Origin: Dysgonamonadaceae bacterium
Lineage (GTDB): Bacteria > Bacteroidota > Bacteroidia > Bacteroidales > Azobacteroidaceae
Length of the DNA stretch: 7,024 nucleotides
Reading direction: 5' to 3'
Assembly: GCA_031276105.1 (NCBI GenBank)
Contig: JAISNS010000213.1
Coordinates: 1-7,024 of the forward strand
Shown here: piece after piece, positions 1 to 6,934 of the stretch
Layout of the letters: every line of letters begins with the position of its first letter
Position numbering within the stretch: position 1 is the first letter of the stretch
Notes under the pieces: generated by a model
Seen by the model: the letters and a program-made list of their open reading frames with translations, nothing else
Databases searched by the model: none
What the model was told of the DNA's origin: nothing
Position numbers and translations under genes: made by a program

Positions 1-82
1 TGTGTGTGTGCATAATTCCGTTAACTTCCAAGCGATGGAAGTTAAGAATACATAATAAACCGTAAATTTCGGAAGCTGCCAT
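1..82 (-). CDS. Possible 5' end of a leftward gene, product unknown (partial)
   Basis: On the minus strand an ATG at 82-80 opens a frame that stays free of stops to the window edge, about 27 codons, beginning MAASEIYGLL. It lies roughly 22 bases downstream of the start expected from the minus-strand promoter at 111-142, which is why I mention it. A second in-frame ATG at 13-11 (MHTH) is an alternative start. In that case the hairpin at 21-45 would sit in the 5' untranslated region. I recognise no family, and 27 codons open by chance is not rare. The promoter supports a leftward transcript much better than the sequence supports this exact reading frame. Confidence 0.25.
   Translation of the reverse strand, partial: MAASEIYGLLCILNFHRLEVNGIMHTH
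21..45. repeat. Perfect 10-bp inverted repeat with 5-base loop
   Basis: TTAACTTCCA at 21-30 is the exact reverse complement of TGGAAGTTAA at 36-45, and the loop is AGCGA. No T tract follows on either strand, so it is not a classical intrinsic terminator. Because it lies just downstream of the leftward promoter, it could be a leader hairpin or an operator for the off-window gene. Confidence 0.6.
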
Positions 83-110
83 ATTTGTTGATGTTTTACA
101 AAAACCGCTG

Positions 111-142
111 CAAATGTAATTCAATAAATCAGATTATGCAAA
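111..142 (-). promoter_or_regulatory. Leftward Bacteroidetes-type promoter
   Basis: Read on the minus strand, TTTG (142-139) is followed after 20 bases by TACATTTG (118-111). This matches the Bacteroidetes primary sigma consensus of a -33 TTTG and a -7 TAnnTTTG with about 20 bases between. Transcription would start near base 104 and run off the left edge. It is the only site in the window where both elements fit, so it is the best-supported promoter here. It makes the unit to the left divergent from the dxs operon. Confidence 0.65.
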
Positions 143-188
143 CTATTTTTAGAAAAAAATAAAGGCGGCAGGCATTGAAAAACATTTT

Positions 189-227
189 ATCCGTGATAAT
201 CCGCTTCATCCGTGTTATCCGCGTTCC
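189..227. repeat. Degenerate ATCCG tandem repeat, four units
   Basis: Four units begin with ATCCG at 189, 199, 208 and 217, spaced 9 to 10 bases apart: ATCCGTGATA, ATCCGCTTC, ATCCGTGTT and ATCCGCGTTCC. The block lies between the leftward promoter and the dxs promoter and is more GC-rich than its flanks. It contains no start codon or credible reading frame. Its form, a non-coding near-periodic block between divergent genes, suggests a dispersed intergenic repeat. That is inference, because only one copy is visible here. Confidence 0.55.
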
Positions 228-293
228 ATTGGCGCCTCAAAAAAGATTTAGCCGATTTTATCCTGCAATAGGGAATAAACTGTGATTTTTTAC

Positions 294-301
294 TACTTTT
301 G
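294..301 (+). promoter_or_regulatory. -7 promoter box of the dxs-trkA-trkH operon
   Basis: TACTTTTG fits the Bacteroidetes -7 consensus TAnnTTTG and is followed by CA, as is common for this box. Transcription would begin near base 308, about a dozen bases before the dxs ATG at 320. No good TTTG is seen at the expected -33 distance. The box overlaps the upstream TTG at 299, which argues against translation starting there. Confidence 0.55.
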
Positions 302-319
302 CACGAGATTTTGTTGGCT

Positions 320-2215
320 ATGGCTGAATTTTCAGAATTAAAACTATTATCACAAATACATTCACCGGCCGATTTGCGTAGCTTGCAACCGGCACAGTTG
401 GAACAGGTTTGCTCCGAACTGAGGCAATATATCATTGATGTTTTAGCCGAAACGCCCGGACATTTCGGGTCGAGTTTAGGTACCGTCGAACTGACCGTTG
501 CGCTCCATTACGTGCTCAACACGCCCGACGACAAAATCGTTTGGGACGTCGGCCATCAGGCTTACGGGCACAAAATACTGACCGGCCGCAGGGAAGCGTT
601 CAAAACGTTGCGCAAACTCAATGGAATCAGCGGTTTCCCCAATCCGGAAGAAAGCGAATACGATGCTTTCATCGCCGGACATGCCTCCAACGCTATCTCG
701 GCTGCTTTGGGAATGGCTATTGCCTCCAACCTGCTAAACGAAAACCGGAAAATAGTGGCTGTCATCGGCGACGGTTCCATGACGGGCGGCCTGGCTTATG
801 AAGGGCTGAACAACGCATCGTCGGACCCCAATAATCTGCTCATCATATTGAACGATAATAATATGGCAATCGACCGCCCGGTGGGTGGGATGAGCCAATA
901 TTTGGTAAACATCACTACTTCGCAAACGTACAATACGATCCGTTACCTGCTATATAACCTGTTGCGGAAAGTAAAGTTGATTCATGAACACGAAAAAGGA
1001 CGGATCATCCGCTTCAACAACAGCCTGAAGGCGTTATTGACCAAGCAGCACAATGTTTTTGAAGGCCTCAATATCCGCTACTTCGGCCCGGTGGACGGCC
1101 ACGACGTGAACGGATTGGTGCGGATTCTCAATGACATCAAAGCGATGAAAGGCCCCAAGTTGCTGCATATCATCACGAAAAAAGGAAAAGGATTCGAACC
1201 GGCCGAAAAAAATGCCATTGTCTGGCACGCTCCCGGAAAATTCAATAAAGAAACAGGCGAACGGATCATTGTCCGTTCCAAAGACGAACCCCAACTGTAT
1301 CAGGATGTCTTCGGGCATACGCTGGTAGAATTAGCCCACCGCGATAAACGTATCGTCGGGATAACGCCCGCCATGCCCACCGGTTGTTCCATGATCTTCC
1401 TGATGAAAGAAATGCCGGAAAGATGTTTCGACGTAGGCATTGCCGAAGGACACGCCGTTACCTTCTCCGCCGGACTTTCGAAACAGGGGATGCTTCCGTT
1501 TTGCAACATCTATTCGTCGTTCATGCAGCGGGCTTACGACAATATTATCCACGACGCCGCTCTGCAAAACCTGGATATGACGCTTTGCTTAGACCGGGCC
1601 GGGCTGGTCGGCGAAGACGGTTGTACGCATCACGGCGCGTTCGATTTGGCTTACCTGCGCTGTATTCCAAACCTTACGATTGCTTCGCCGCTGAACGAAA
1701 TCGAACTGCGCAACTTGATGTTCACCTCCAGCCGGCCGGGAAACGGCGTTTTCATTATCCGCTACCCGAAAGGAAAAGGAGAATTGAAAGATTGGGAACG
1801 CCCTTTTGAACTACTGCCGCCCGGAAAAGGACAAAAACAGAAAGACGGAAAAGACGTTGCCGTCCTAAGCATCGGCCCGATTGGAAATATTGCATTGGAA
1901 GCCATCCGGAAAGCGCAGGCAGACGGCGTGGACGCGGCTTTTTACAACTTGATCTACCTGAAACCGCTGGACGAAGAACTGTTGCACGAAGCCGGAAAAA
2001 ATTACAGACGCATCATCACCGTCGAAAACGGCACGATACAGGGCGGATTGGGAAGCGCCGTCATCGAATTTATGTCGCAACACGGATACCCGGCCTCCAT
2101 ACAGCGAATCGGCATCCCCGACCGCTTTATCGCTCACGGAACCATTCCCGAACTGTACAAAATATGTGGCATGGATGCGGAAAGCATCGCTAAAGTAATC
2201 ACCGGAAAACAATGA
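320..2215 (+). CDS. dxs: 1-deoxy-D-xylulose-5-phosphate synthase
   Basis: DXS condenses pyruvate with glyceraldehyde 3-phosphate, using thiamine diphosphate and Mg2+, to give DXP. This is the first step of the cytosolic MEP isoprenoid pathway and also feeds thiamine and pyridoxal synthesis. The 631-residue product has the usual length and order. The N-terminal TPP domain has GHFGSSLG (His48), DVGHQAY (His79) and the GDG...LNDN diphosphate/Mg2+ motif (150-180). The central transketolase pyrimidine domain has the catalytic Glu376 in [15 protein letters not shown] and GEDGCTHHG (431-439). The C-terminal domain has [13 protein letters not shown] (568-580). I chose ATG 320 over the in-frame TTG at 299 because that TTG is inside the promoter box and the homologous sequence begins after 320. 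The gene is intact and is first in an operon, with its stop overlapping the trkA start. Confidence 0.97.
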   Translation: MAEFSELKLLSQIHSPADLRSLQPAQLEQVCSELRQYIIDVLAETPGHFGSSLGTVELTVALHYVLNTPDDKIVWDVGHQAYGHKILTGRREAFKTLRKLNGISGFPNPEESEYDAFIAGHASNAISAALGMAIASNLLNENRKIVAVIGDGSMTGGLAYEGLNNASSDPNNLLIILNDNNMAIDRPVGGMSQYLVNITTSQTYNTIRYLLYNLLRKVKLIHEHEKGRIIRFNNSLKALLTKQHNVFEGLNIRYFGPVDGHDVNGLVRILNDIKAMKGPKLLHIITKKGKGFEPAEKNAIVWHAPGKFNKETGERIIVRSKDEPQLYQDVFGHTLVELAHRDKRIVGITPAMPTGCSMIFLMKEMPERCFDVGIAEGHAVTFSAGLSKQGMLPFCNIYSSFMQRAYDNIIHDAALQNLDMTLCLDRAGLVGEDGCTHHGAFDLAYLRCIPNLTIASPLNEIELRNLMFTSSRPGNGVFIIRYPKGKGELKDWERPFELLPPGKGQKQKDGKDVAVLSIGPIGNIALEAIRKAQADGVDAAFYNLIYLKPLDEELLHEAGKNYRRIITVENGTIQGGLGSAVIEFMSQHGYPASIQRIGIPDRFIAHGTIPELYKICGMDAESIAKVITGKQ

Positions 2216-3543
2216 AAATCATTATCGGGGGAGCGGGCGAAGTCGGCAGGCACCTCTCCAAACTGCTTTCTGCCGAAGAGCAGGACATTGTCCTGATGGA
2301 CTCGAACGAGGAAAACCTGAATTTCCTCAGCAACTTTGAAATCATGACCGTCGCCGGAAATCCAACTTCTATCCGGGACTTGAAACAGGCCGGTATCGGC
2401 GCCGCCGATATGTTTATCGGGGTTACTCCCGAAGAAACAACCAACATGACGGCCTGTATGCTGGCGCACAACCTGGGTGCCAAAAAAACGGTAGCGCGGG
2501 TGAGCAACGAAGAATACCTGCTGTCGAAAAATACGGATTTCTTTACGCAATTAGGCGTCGATTCGCTCATCTGCCCCGAAATACTGGCGGCCAACGAAAT
2601 CGTTAGCGCCCTCCATACCCCTTGGACGCGACAGTGGTGGGAAATTGCCGGCGGACTTATCCTGCTGGGAATCAAAGTAAGGGAAAACGCGCCGATTGTC
2701 GATAAATACCTGTACGATTTGGGCAAAGAAAACAAAATCTATCACATTGTCGCCATCAAGCGCGACAATTACACCCTTATTCCCGGCGGTTCGGATCAAA
2801 TACACGCCGGAGACCTGCTCTATTTTACGACAACCAGAGAACATTTACAGGACGTAAAAACCATTACCGGAAAGCAAGACATCGAAATCAAAAAGGTGAG
2901 CATCATGGGCGCCGGACGTATCGCCTTGAAAGTATGCGAACTCATTCCGCATCACATTCAAGTCAAACTCATGGAAATCAATAAGGAAAAAAGTTACCGG
3001 ATAGCCGAAAAAGTGGACGGTAACATATTGGTGATTAATGGAGACGGTCGCAACACCGACCTGTTGATACAGGAAAACATCAAAAATTGCAGCGCCTTTA
3101 TTGCCTTAACCGGCAATTCGGAAACCAACATACTGGCTTGTGTGGCAGCTAAAAGTTTGGGCGTTCCCAAAACCATTGCCGAAGTGGAAAATCTGGATTA
3201 CATCCAAATGGCCGAGAAACTGAATATCGGTAACATCATTAATAAAAAGCTGATCGCTTCGAGCCATATCTACCAGTTCCTGTTGGACGCCGATGTTTCG
3301 ACCGTCAAATGCCTCGCTTTCGCCAATGCCGACGTTGCCGAACTCGTTGCTCGCGCCGGTTCGAAAATAACCAAAAAGCCGGTCAAAGACCTGCGACTTC
3401 CCAAAGACATGACGCTGGGCGGAAAAATTCGCGACGGCCGGGCGGAAATGATCAACGGGGATATGATTATTCAGCCGGGCGACCATGTGCTGGTTTTCTG
3501 CTTAGACACGGCAATGCGCAAGATCGAAAATTACTTTAATTAA
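2212..3543 (+). CDS. trkA: Trk potassium uptake system NAD-binding subunit TrkA
   Basis: TrkA is the peripheral cytoplasmic regulator that binds nucleotides and gates the TrkH potassium channel/transporter. The 443-residue protein has the full-length duplicated architecture. The first Rossmann RCK-N domain has GGAGEVG at 6-12 and an acidic Asp30 at the end of strand 2, and is followed by an RCK-C domain at about 145-220. The second RCK-N domain has the nucleotide loop MGAGRIA (232-238), Glu255 and GDGRNTDLL (277-285), and is followed by a second RCK-C domain at about 360-440. The second loop ends in Ala where the strict GxGxxG pattern has Gly, which may reduce or alter nucleotide binding at that site. 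The ATG overlaps the dxs stop (ATGA), implying translational coupling. trkH follows after 7 bases, so regulator and channel are made together. Confidence 0.96.
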   Translation: MKIIIGGAGEVGRHLSKLLSAEEQDIVLMDSNEENLNFLSNFEIMTVAGNPTSIRDLKQAGIGAADMFIGVTPEETTNMTACMLAHNLGAKKTVARVSNEEYLLSKNTDFFTQLGVDSLICPEILAANEIVSALHTPWTRQWWEIAGGLILLGIKVRENAPIVDKYLYDLGKENKIYHIVAIKRDNYTLIPGGSDQIHAGDLLYFTTTREHLQDVKTITGKQDIEIKKVSIMGAGRIALKVCELIPHHIQVKLMEINKEKSYRIAEKVDGNILVINGDGRNTDLLIQENIKNCSAFIALTGNSETNILACVAAKSLGVPKTIAEVENLDYIQMAEKLNIGNIINKKLIASSHIYQFLLDADVSTVKCLAFANADVAELVARAGSKITKKPVKDLRLPKDMTLGGKIRDGRAEMINGDMIIQPGDHVLVFCLDTAMRKIENYFN

Positions 3544-3550
3544 AACAACC

Positions 3551-5014
3551 ATGCACGGGCCGGGACTTCAGTGGAAATTTATCCTTCGGGTAATCGGGAT
3601 TATTCTTATTCTGGAATCGCTTTTCATGTTTATTTCCGCAGGCATCGCTTACTATTATCAGGGCGGGGACTTGAACGGCTTTTTGTGGTCGGCGGCAATC
3701 ACGTTGCTCTGCGGTTTAGCGCTTTCATTATCGCTCGGATTCCGGAAAGTGCCCATTATCGGGAAACGCGAAGGATACCTGAGCGTAGCCTTAAGCTGGA
3801 TTTCATTCGCCCTGTTCGGTTCGCTCCCTTTCTACCTGAGCGGCGAAATACCGTCATTCACCGACGCCTTCTTTGAATCCATGTCAGGAATTACGACGAC
3901 CGGCGCCACTATCCTCACCCATGTTGATTTCATTTCCAACGGTTTGCTCTTTTGGCGGAGCCTCATGCAATGGCTCGGCGGCATGGGAATCATTCTCTTC
4001 TCCCTCGCTTTGATGCCCTTGCTGGGCGGAGGCGCCGCTCAACTGTTCGACGCAGAATCGACGGGATTGACGCACGACAAATTTCGTCCGCGCGTTACCC
4101 AAATGGCCAAAAGACTGTGGGCGATTTACCTGATTCTCACCCTGCTGTTGATTTTTCTCCTGTCATTGAGCGATATGAACGGGTACGACGCCGTTTGTCA
4201 TGCTTTTACCACTATTTCGACCGGCGGATTTTCGACCCATCAAGCCGGCATTGCCTATTGGAATTCGATGTATATCGAATCGATCCTGCTGGTTTTCATG
4301 ATTATAGGGGCAATCAATTTTTCGTTGCTTTATTTCTTAATTAACGGGCAATTCCGGAAGTTTTTCCGGGATGAAGAATTGCGCTGGTTTCTGGCAATCA
4401 TTCTTTTTGTCGGCGTATCGGCCGGCGTCGATCTGTTTATCAACAAAGACTACCCTCTCCTCCTTTCCTTTAGGACGTCTGTCTTTCAAGTAGTTTCCAT
4501 CATCACGACCACCGGCTTTTCGACCTGCAACTATTCGCTGTGGGGGCCTTTTTATCTCTTTCTTTTCATCCTGCTGATGATTGTATGTGGTTGTGCCGGT
4601 TCCACGAGCGGCGGATTAAAAACCGTTCGGGCAGTTGTGTTGATCAAAAACACGTTTTGCGAATTTAAACGCCTGATTCATCCGCGCGCCATCATTCCCG
4701 TGCGGTTAAACGGTTCGGCAATCGCCTTCGGAACCGTACAGCGGTTGCTCGCCTTCGCTTTCCTTTATATCGGTATTCTTTTTGTCAGTTGGGGTATCCT
4801 TACATTAACCGGGATGCCGTTGGAAAGAGCCTTAGGCAGTGCGGTTTCGGCTTTAGGCAACGTCGGCTCTTCCTTAGGCTCGGCCGACAGTTCGGCATCA
4901 TACACCGACATAACGGCTTTTGCCAAATGGTACCTCTCTTTCCTGATGGTCGCCGGCCGCCTGGAGATATTCACCCTGCTGATCCTCTTTACGCCGGATT
5001 TCTGGAAAAGATAA
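3551..5014 (+). CDS. trkH: Trk potassium uptake membrane subunit TrkH
   Basis: TrkH is the inner-membrane K+ translocating subunit, regulated by TrkA. The 487 residues are strongly hydrophobic and show the four pseudo-repeated M-P-M units of the superfamily, with one filter-type loop each: SGITTTGAT (112-120), TISTGGFSTH (221-230), IITTTGFSTC (317-326) and SALGNVGSS (433-441). Other family marks are WLGGMGIILF (141-150), CAGSTSGGLKTVR (348-360), which belongs to the region around the intramembrane gate, and GRLEIFTLL near the end (469-477). The length is typical and there is no frameshift. The start ATG lies 7 bases after trkA with no Shine-Dalgarno sequence, as is normal for this phylum. It is the last gene of the operon. 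The unusual hairpin and T-tract region begins 35 bases after the stop. Confidence 0.96.
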   Translation: MHGPGLQWKFILRVIGIILILESLFMFISAGIAYYYQGGDLNGFLWSAAITLLCGLALSLSLGFRKVPIIGKREGYLSVALSWISFALFGSLPFYLSGEIPSFTDAFFESMSGITTTGATILTHVDFISNGLLFWRSLMQWLGGMGIILFSLALMPLLGGGAAQLFDAESTGLTHDKFRPRVTQMAKRLWAIYLILTLLLIFLLSLSDMNGYDAVCHAFTTISTGGFSTHQAGIAYWNSMYIESILLVFMIIGAINFSLLYFLINGQFRKFFRDEELRWFLAIILFVGVSAGVDLFINKDYPLLLSFRTSVFQVVSIITTTGFSTCNYSLWGPFYLFLFILLMIVCGCAGSTSGGLKTVRAVVLIKNTFCEFKRLIHPRAIIPVRLNGSAIAFGTVQRLLAFAFLYIGILFVSWGILTLTGMPLERALGSAVSALGNVGSSLGSADSSASYTDITAFAKWYLSFLMVAGRLEIFTLLILFTPDFWKR

Positions 5015-5027
5015 ACGGAATATTTCG

Positions 5028-5035
5028 TATCTTTG
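5028..5035 (+). promoter_or_regulatory. Promoter-like -7 box just after trkH
   Basis: TATCTTTG matches the TAnnTTTG -7 consensus exactly, and transcription would begin near base 5042, directly before the inverted repeat at 5049-5117. No clear TTTG lies about 20 bases upstream. It could drive a short hairpin RNA or the downstream S41 gene, or it may be a chance match. Confidence 0.4.
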
Positions 5036-5048
5036 CCACGAAAAAATA

Positions 5049-5145
5049 GTAACTACTTAGGAACTTTTACATTGCGCAAGGCATTCGAGAGCAAAGAAGA
5101 AGTTCCTGAGTAGTTACAAGATTATCTTTTTTTTGTGTTTTTTTT
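5049..5145 (+). terminator. Long inverted repeat plus T tracts: operon terminator, small RNA or miniature element
   Basis: GTAACTACTTAGGAACTT (5049-5066) pairs with 5100-5117 over 18 positions, with one G-T wobble and a 33-base loop. T tracts follow at 5127-5134 and 5138-5145. The position after trkH suits an operon terminator, but the T tract starts nine bases after the stem rather than directly, and the loop is long. With the promoter-like box at 5028-5035, a hairpin RNA of about 90-100 bases is possible. Near-identical arms around a short non-coding core also fit a miniature transposable element. I cannot choose between these from one copy. Confidence 0.5.
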
Positions 5146-5156
5146 GATGGGGCTGA

Positions 5157-5315
5157 ATAGTTACGATTTCCTTATCGGTATTCCAAAGTTCCTTATTTGC
5201 TCATTCTTCTTCTAAAGAAGAATGAGTTTATTGGCTTTCAAAAATATAGCAGGATGTATCGAATAATTTTTATGATCCTCACAAATTAAAAATTATCAAT
5301 TGGGACAGTATATAC
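5157..5315 (+). pseudogene. Decayed 5' end of the S41 peptidase gene
   Basis: The frame used by the S41 ORF continues upstream of its first ATG. Codons 5250-5315 read QDVSNNFYDPHKLKIINWDS then IY, which resembles the region before the DGHT motif in Bacteroidetes S41 proteins. Further up, 5226-5246 reads VYWLSKI, then TAG (5247-5249). In this family a tryptophan commonly follows LSKI, so TAG looks like a mutated TGG. A TGA at 5223-5225 precedes it. Upstream again, 5157-5222 reads a hydrophobic run (IVTISLSVFQSSLFAH) that could be what is left of a signal peptide, with another TGA at 5154-5156. What is seen is in-frame, family-like sequence broken by stops. Decay is the inference; a sequencing error could explain one stop but hardly two. 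Confidence 0.55.
5200..5226. repeat. Perfect 12-bp hairpin with 3-base loop
   Basis: CTCATTCTTCTT (5200-5211) is the exact reverse complement of AAGAAGAATGAG (5215-5226), with loop CTA. Only TTTATT follows, so it would be a weak terminator at best. It lies inside the decayed 5' end of the S41 gene, close to the in-frame TGA at 5223, and could mark a rearrangement point or a transcript-stabilising structure. Confidence 0.6.
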
Positions 5316-6569
5316 ATGTCTTCGATTTTGCAAGTGGAATTGATTGAAAAGAAATGTGATTATTATCAATTTCTATCTCAGTTTATGAGTATATTGCACG
5401 ATGGCCATACCGGTTTTTACAACTTGGATGATTGTAACGAAGGAGATTCCGGTAATGATGTATTGCCTTTTGAAATTGAAGCGGCTAAGGGTAAATTTTA
5501 TATAAGCAAAGTTTTAAAAGAGTTGACAGAAACTATTCCTCTGGGAAGTGAATTGCTGGAAGTAGATAATCAGCCGACACTTGATTATCTTAATCGGGTT
5601 TATATCCCATTTGCCATTGGCAACACTTTTCAATCAAGATTAAAAAAAGCGCTATCGAACTTCAGTATTGGAACGTATAAAAAATCAATAACCATTCGAA
5701 TAAAAACGCCTCAAGGGAAAACTGAAGAGAAAGAAGTAGCATACAATACTTATGCCAATTACAATAACCCCGAATTTATAAGCATACTGAAAGAAAAAAG
5801 AGAAGGAACCGACTTGTTTATGAAGAAAGATATAAATAATATTCCCTTTTTTTATTTTCGCTATGATGATTTTGATACGGACAAAGTAAGTCCGATACTT
5901 AATCATATTGCCGAAGAAGTGAAGCAGGCAGATTATTTGGTTTTGGATTTAAGGCGAAATCCGGGAGGAAGTGAATCAATTGCAGATTCCGTGCTAATGT
6001 GCTTTTTGAATATTGATACGCTGAAAACATATCAATCGATTACGCGCATCAATCACGCACTGAAAACGGCGAAAGGATACGGATATCCTGAATATAGAGA
6101 ATATTATGAAGGGATTGCTTTGGATACTTTACCCGAATCGGTCTTAATAAAAAAGAATTTACCTTTATTTGATCAGCCCTTATTTATCCTCATTAGTGAA
6201 GAAACCTGTTCTGCAGCAGAAGATTTATTAATAACGTTAAAATTACACTATCCGAATAGAGCCATATTAGTTGGTTCTCCTACATCCGGATCTACCGGAG
6301 CGCCGCTTATTCGACTGTTATCCGACAAAGTGTATTATCGGATATGTACAAGAGCGCCTCTTTTGCCTGAAGGTCTCTTTGAAGAGGGAATTTTGCCGGA
6401 TTATTATTACAGTTCGAGTTGGGAGGAGATGGTGTCGGGCGAAGATCGCATTTTTGAGTTTGTTGGAAAAATATTTGCGGAAAAACATAAAAACGACGGA
6501 ATATTATATAAATGTACTGCAAGAGATTTCAATGACACGCAATACTCTATTTGTAAGTTCTGCTTTTGA
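5316..6569 (+). CDS. S41 family (tricorn/CtpA-like) peptidase, probably N-terminally truncated
   Basis: S41 enzymes are serine peptidases of the C-terminal-processing and tricorn type, usually exported in Bacteroidetes. The 417 residues from ATG 5316 include the DGHT motif (29-32), a PDZ-like stretch around 60-95 (PLGSELLEVDNQP), DLRRNPGG (211-218), the likely nucleophile Ser299 in TCSAAED, and VGSPTSGSTG (319-328). Ser326 stands where CtpA enzymes carry the catalytic lysine. I recall this GSTG form in tricorn-like relatives, so it need not mean loss of activity. The ORF has no signal peptide, and family sequence continues upstream through stop codons, so the first ATG is probably not the original start. 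The last 25 or so residues, after FVGKIFAEK, look unlike the family. Codon use is clearly more AT-rich than in dxs-trkA-trkH, which suggests accessory or transferred DNA. The peptide genes to the right hint at a link to a peptide natural product, but this is not proven. Confidence 0.8.
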   Translation: MSSILQVELIEKKCDYYQFLSQFMSILHDGHTGFYNLDDCNEGDSGNDVLPFEIEAAKGKFYISKVLKELTETIPLGSELLEVDNQPTLDYLNRVYIPFAIGNTFQSRLKKALSNFSIGTYKKSITIRIKTPQGKTEEKEVAYNTYANYNNPEFISILKEKREGTDLFMKKDINNIPFFYFRYDDFDTDKVSPILNHIAEEVKQADYLVLDLRRNPGGSESIADSVLMCFLNIDTLKTYQSITRINHALKTAKGYGYPEYREYYEGIALDTLPESVLIKKNLPLFDQPLFILISEETCSAAEDLLITLKLHYPNRAILVGSPTSGSTGAPLIRLLSDKVYYRICTRAPLLPEGLFEEGILPDYYYSSSWEEMVSGEDRIFEFVGKIFAEKHKNDGILYKCTARDFNDTQYSICKFCF

Positions 6570-6591
6570 AAATCCAATATGTGTATGGAAT

Positions 6592-6603
6592 GTAACATGT
6601 TAC
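6592..6603. repeat. 12-base perfect palindrome
   Basis: GTAACATGTTAC is a perfect 12-base palindrome 22 bases after the S41 stop codon. Such a site could bind a dimeric regulator, but there is no promoter box next to it and a single palindrome of this length can arise by chance. Confidence 0.35.
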
Positions 6604-6638
6604 TATCTTGTTTAGAGTCTAATTGTATTCGGAAAAAA

Positions 6639-6716
6639 ATGAAATCTTTCCCCTCTTCCCTCCAGCACGACGCCATGGATTGCCTCCACATGAATCGCAA
6701 CCTACTTGTATTTTAA
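6639..6716 (+). pseudogene. Remnant of a C39 (bacteriocin-processing) peptidase N-terminus
   Basis: C39 domains sit at the N-terminus of ABC exporters and cut leader peptides after double glycine. This 25-codon frame begins MKSFPSSLQHDAMDC, which fits the usual start of Bacteroidetes C39 domains. Gln9 lies six residues before Cys15, the spacing of the oxyanion-hole Gln and catalytic Cys. The family then continues roughly GPTCLRMIAKYYG. Here Cys15 is followed directly by LHM, as if four codons were deleted. Dropping one base near 6693 then gives IATYLYF, similar to the expected MIAKYYG region, before stops. The island is GC-richer than its flanks. A cryptic small functional peptide is an alternative. 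The homology call rests on motif recognition, not on a search. Confidence 0.55.
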
Positions 6717-6934
6717 AAAACGGAATTAAAGAACAAAACAAAAATCTAATGCAAAATAATGCCGCTTTCTACAAATAAATTTCTAATTTTGCGTGTAAAA
6801 TAAAAACAGAAAAAAGTAAAAATCTATTTTCGATAAAACATTTGCTTTATTACTTGTGGTTTTCGGAAAAATCGCCAATTTGAAGAAAACAATCACAATG
6901 TAATATAGGAAAAAAAATATTAATTTGAATAATA
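6717..6934 (+). other. AT-rich leader region upstream of the GG-leader peptide gene
   Basis: This stretch has no credible reading frame. It is dominated by A and T runs and holds the promoter box at 6784-6791. Apart from that I see no hairpin with a T tract, no riboswitch I can recognise, and no Shine-Dalgarno sequence before the ATG at 6935, where the upstream bases are TTTGAATAATA. The transcript from 6784-6791 would have a 5' leader of about 135 bases. Confidence 0.5.
6784..6791 (+). promoter_or_regulatory. Likely -7 promoter box of the precursor peptide gene
   Basis: TAATTTTG matches TAnnTTTG and is followed by CG. It is the best such match between the S41 gene and the peptide gene. A proper -33 TTTG is not seen about 20 bases upstream. 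Transcription would start near 6798 and read into the peptide gene at 6935. Confidence 0.45.

Noticed and set aside
299..319. TTG start extending DXS by seven residues
   Set aside because: The TTG lies within the -7 promoter box and the added residues are not part of the family N-terminus. ATG 320 is the better start.
187..435. 82-codon minus-strand frame with several cysteines at the dxs start
   Set aside because: It overlaps the ATCCG repeat, the dxs promoter and the first dxs codons, has no promoter of its own and resembles no family. It is a chance antisense frame.
1430..1470. EGHAV instead of EQHAV at the DXS catalytic glutamate
   Set aside because: I recall the Gly form in Bacteroides-type DXS enzymes and the Glu itself (376) is kept, so it is a lineage trait rather than a defect.
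5147..5215. Short hydrophobic peptide from ATG 5147 (MGLNSYDFLIGIPKFLICSF)
   Set aside because: It could be a signal-like remnant, but it is in a different frame from the S41 gene, has no promoter box directly before it and ends within the hairpin. I could not separate it from chance.
6271..6615. 114-codon plus-strand frame overlapping the end of the S41 gene
   Set aside because: It overlaps the S41 frame for most of its length, has no family features, and the S41 frame carries the conserved motifs.
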